Source: Gemmiger sp. (GTDB taxonomy: Bacteria > Bacillota > Clostridia > Oscillospirales > Ruminococcaceae). From it: a DNA stretch of 32,156 nt. Below the pieces are notes generated by a model, which worked only from the letters and a program-made list of their open reading frames with translations, made no database searches and was not told the DNA's origin. The stretch lies in assembly GCA_028710135.1 (NCBI GenBank), contig JAQUSS010000019.1:1-32156 (forward strand), written 5' to 3'. How positions within the stretch are numbered: position 1 is the first letter of the stretch; each line of letters opens with the position of its first letter. A program made the position numbers and the translations under genes. Positions 31,631 to 32,156 of the stretch are shown one piece after another.

Positions 31631-32156
31631 GGTGCATTTATAGGGGTAAGGTGAATGTTTGTGTTTGTACGGCAAGGGCTCTGCTCTTGCCGTACACCTC
31701 TTCCCGTAAGCCAAAACCCTGCCTATGCACCACATACCGTATCTATACCGCCGTAGGGCAAGGGCTCTGCTCTTGCCGCCGTACCCCTGGCACCCCCGCG
31801 CGCCCGGCACCCTGCGCATCGACCGGCACCCCCGTGCGCCCGGCACCTAACCACCGCCGCCGTTGGTGGAAATTTGTTCTGCCCAAAACCAACCGGCCAA
31901 TGCCTAACCGCATCACAGGGCAAACAACGGCAAGAGCAGAGCCCTTGCCCTACACCTGCCGCACCCCAAACATCCGGTATATACCAAACCCCGCCCCGGG
32001 CATCCCCCTGCCGCACACCCCGCCTATGCACCACATACCTAACCAATGCCGCCGTTGGTGGAAATCTGTTCTGCCCAAAACCAACTGGCATATGTCTAAC
32101 CGCATCACAGGGCAAACAACGGCAAGAGCAGAGCCCTTGCCCTACATCCGCCGCAC
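31631..32156. repeat. Gene-free cluster of hairpin and direct repeats
   Basis: No gene is supported. A hairpin-forming motif, GGCAAG...CTTGCC with a GGCTCTGCT loop, occurs twice forward (31671-31691 and 31757-31777) and twice reversed (31929-31949 and 32121-32141). The first copy has perfect 10-bp arms, GTACGGCAAG/CTTGCCGTAC (31667-31695). A 120-nt unit at 31845-31964 is repeated at 32037-32156, exactly 192 nt later, with few substitutions and no gaps; the window ends at the end of the second copy. CCTATGCACCACATACC is also present near both 31722 and 32023. Confidence 0.85.

Noticed and set aside
30932-31846. A 304-codon minus-strand open frame over the surface-protein gene
   Set aside because: It is antisense to a gene with a consensus promoter and a terminator, and it extends into repeat DNA.
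31667-32156. CRISPR array
   Set aside because: The repeats are inverted as well as direct, the long unit occurs only twice, spacing is irregular, and no cas gene is present.

Overview
The window reads as a chromosomal segment of a GC-rich, Gram-positive gut anaerobe of the Clostridia, most likely an Oscillospiraceae/Ruminococcaceae relative (Gemmiger, Subdoligranulum or Faecalibacterium-like). The reasons are strong AGGAGG-type ribosome sites, Firmicutes-type sugar ABC and PTS systems, SipW/TasA-type surface proteins, a VPQTG wall-sorting signal, and GC-rich hairpin repeat clusters between genes. The genus is an inference; no rRNA or marker gene is present.

Layout. 1-523: gene-free cluster of palindromic and direct repeats. 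524-1630 (-): membrane diguanylate cyclase. 1885-3939 (-): GH115-type alpha-glucuronidase. 4171-5100 (-): AraC regulator, divergent from a nine-gene plus-strand operon at 5540-16840. That operon encodes two sugar ABC permeases, a lipoprotein binding protein, GH105 unsaturated uronyl hydrolase, CE12-type rhamnogalacturonan acetylesterase, GH112 phosphorylase, GH51 arabinofuranosidase, a small DUF6171 zinc-ribbon-like protein and L-rhamnose mutarotase. Together these suggest import of pectin (rhamnogalacturonan-I) oligosaccharides and their intracellular breakdown, with GH112 probably splitting galactosyl-rhamnose. No ABC ATPase is present, as expected for systems that borrow a shared MsmX-type ATPase.

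16985-22011 (-) is a sucrose locus: LacI-type repressor, PTS EIIBC, sucrose-6-phosphate hydrolase and fructokinase. Its promoter at 20846-20874 lies inside a large, nearly concentric dyad.

22438-28947 (+) is a six-gene surface operon: SipW-type signal peptidase, three TasA/camelysin-like proteins, a 1089-aa von Willebrand A/CnaB adhesin, and a TasA-like protein carrying a VPQTG wall-sorting signal. It looks like a dedicated matrix-fibre or adhesion system and is the most interesting candidate here. A cre-like operator sits just downstream of its likely promoter.

29068-30685 (-) holds an HD-domain phosphohydrolase and a class I mannose-6-phosphate isomerase. 30929-31573 (+) is an unrecognised, probably abundant surface protein with a consensus promoter, a signal peptide and a degenerate sorting-like tail. 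31631-32156 is a second gene-free repeat cluster, including a 120-nt unit present twice 192 nt apart.
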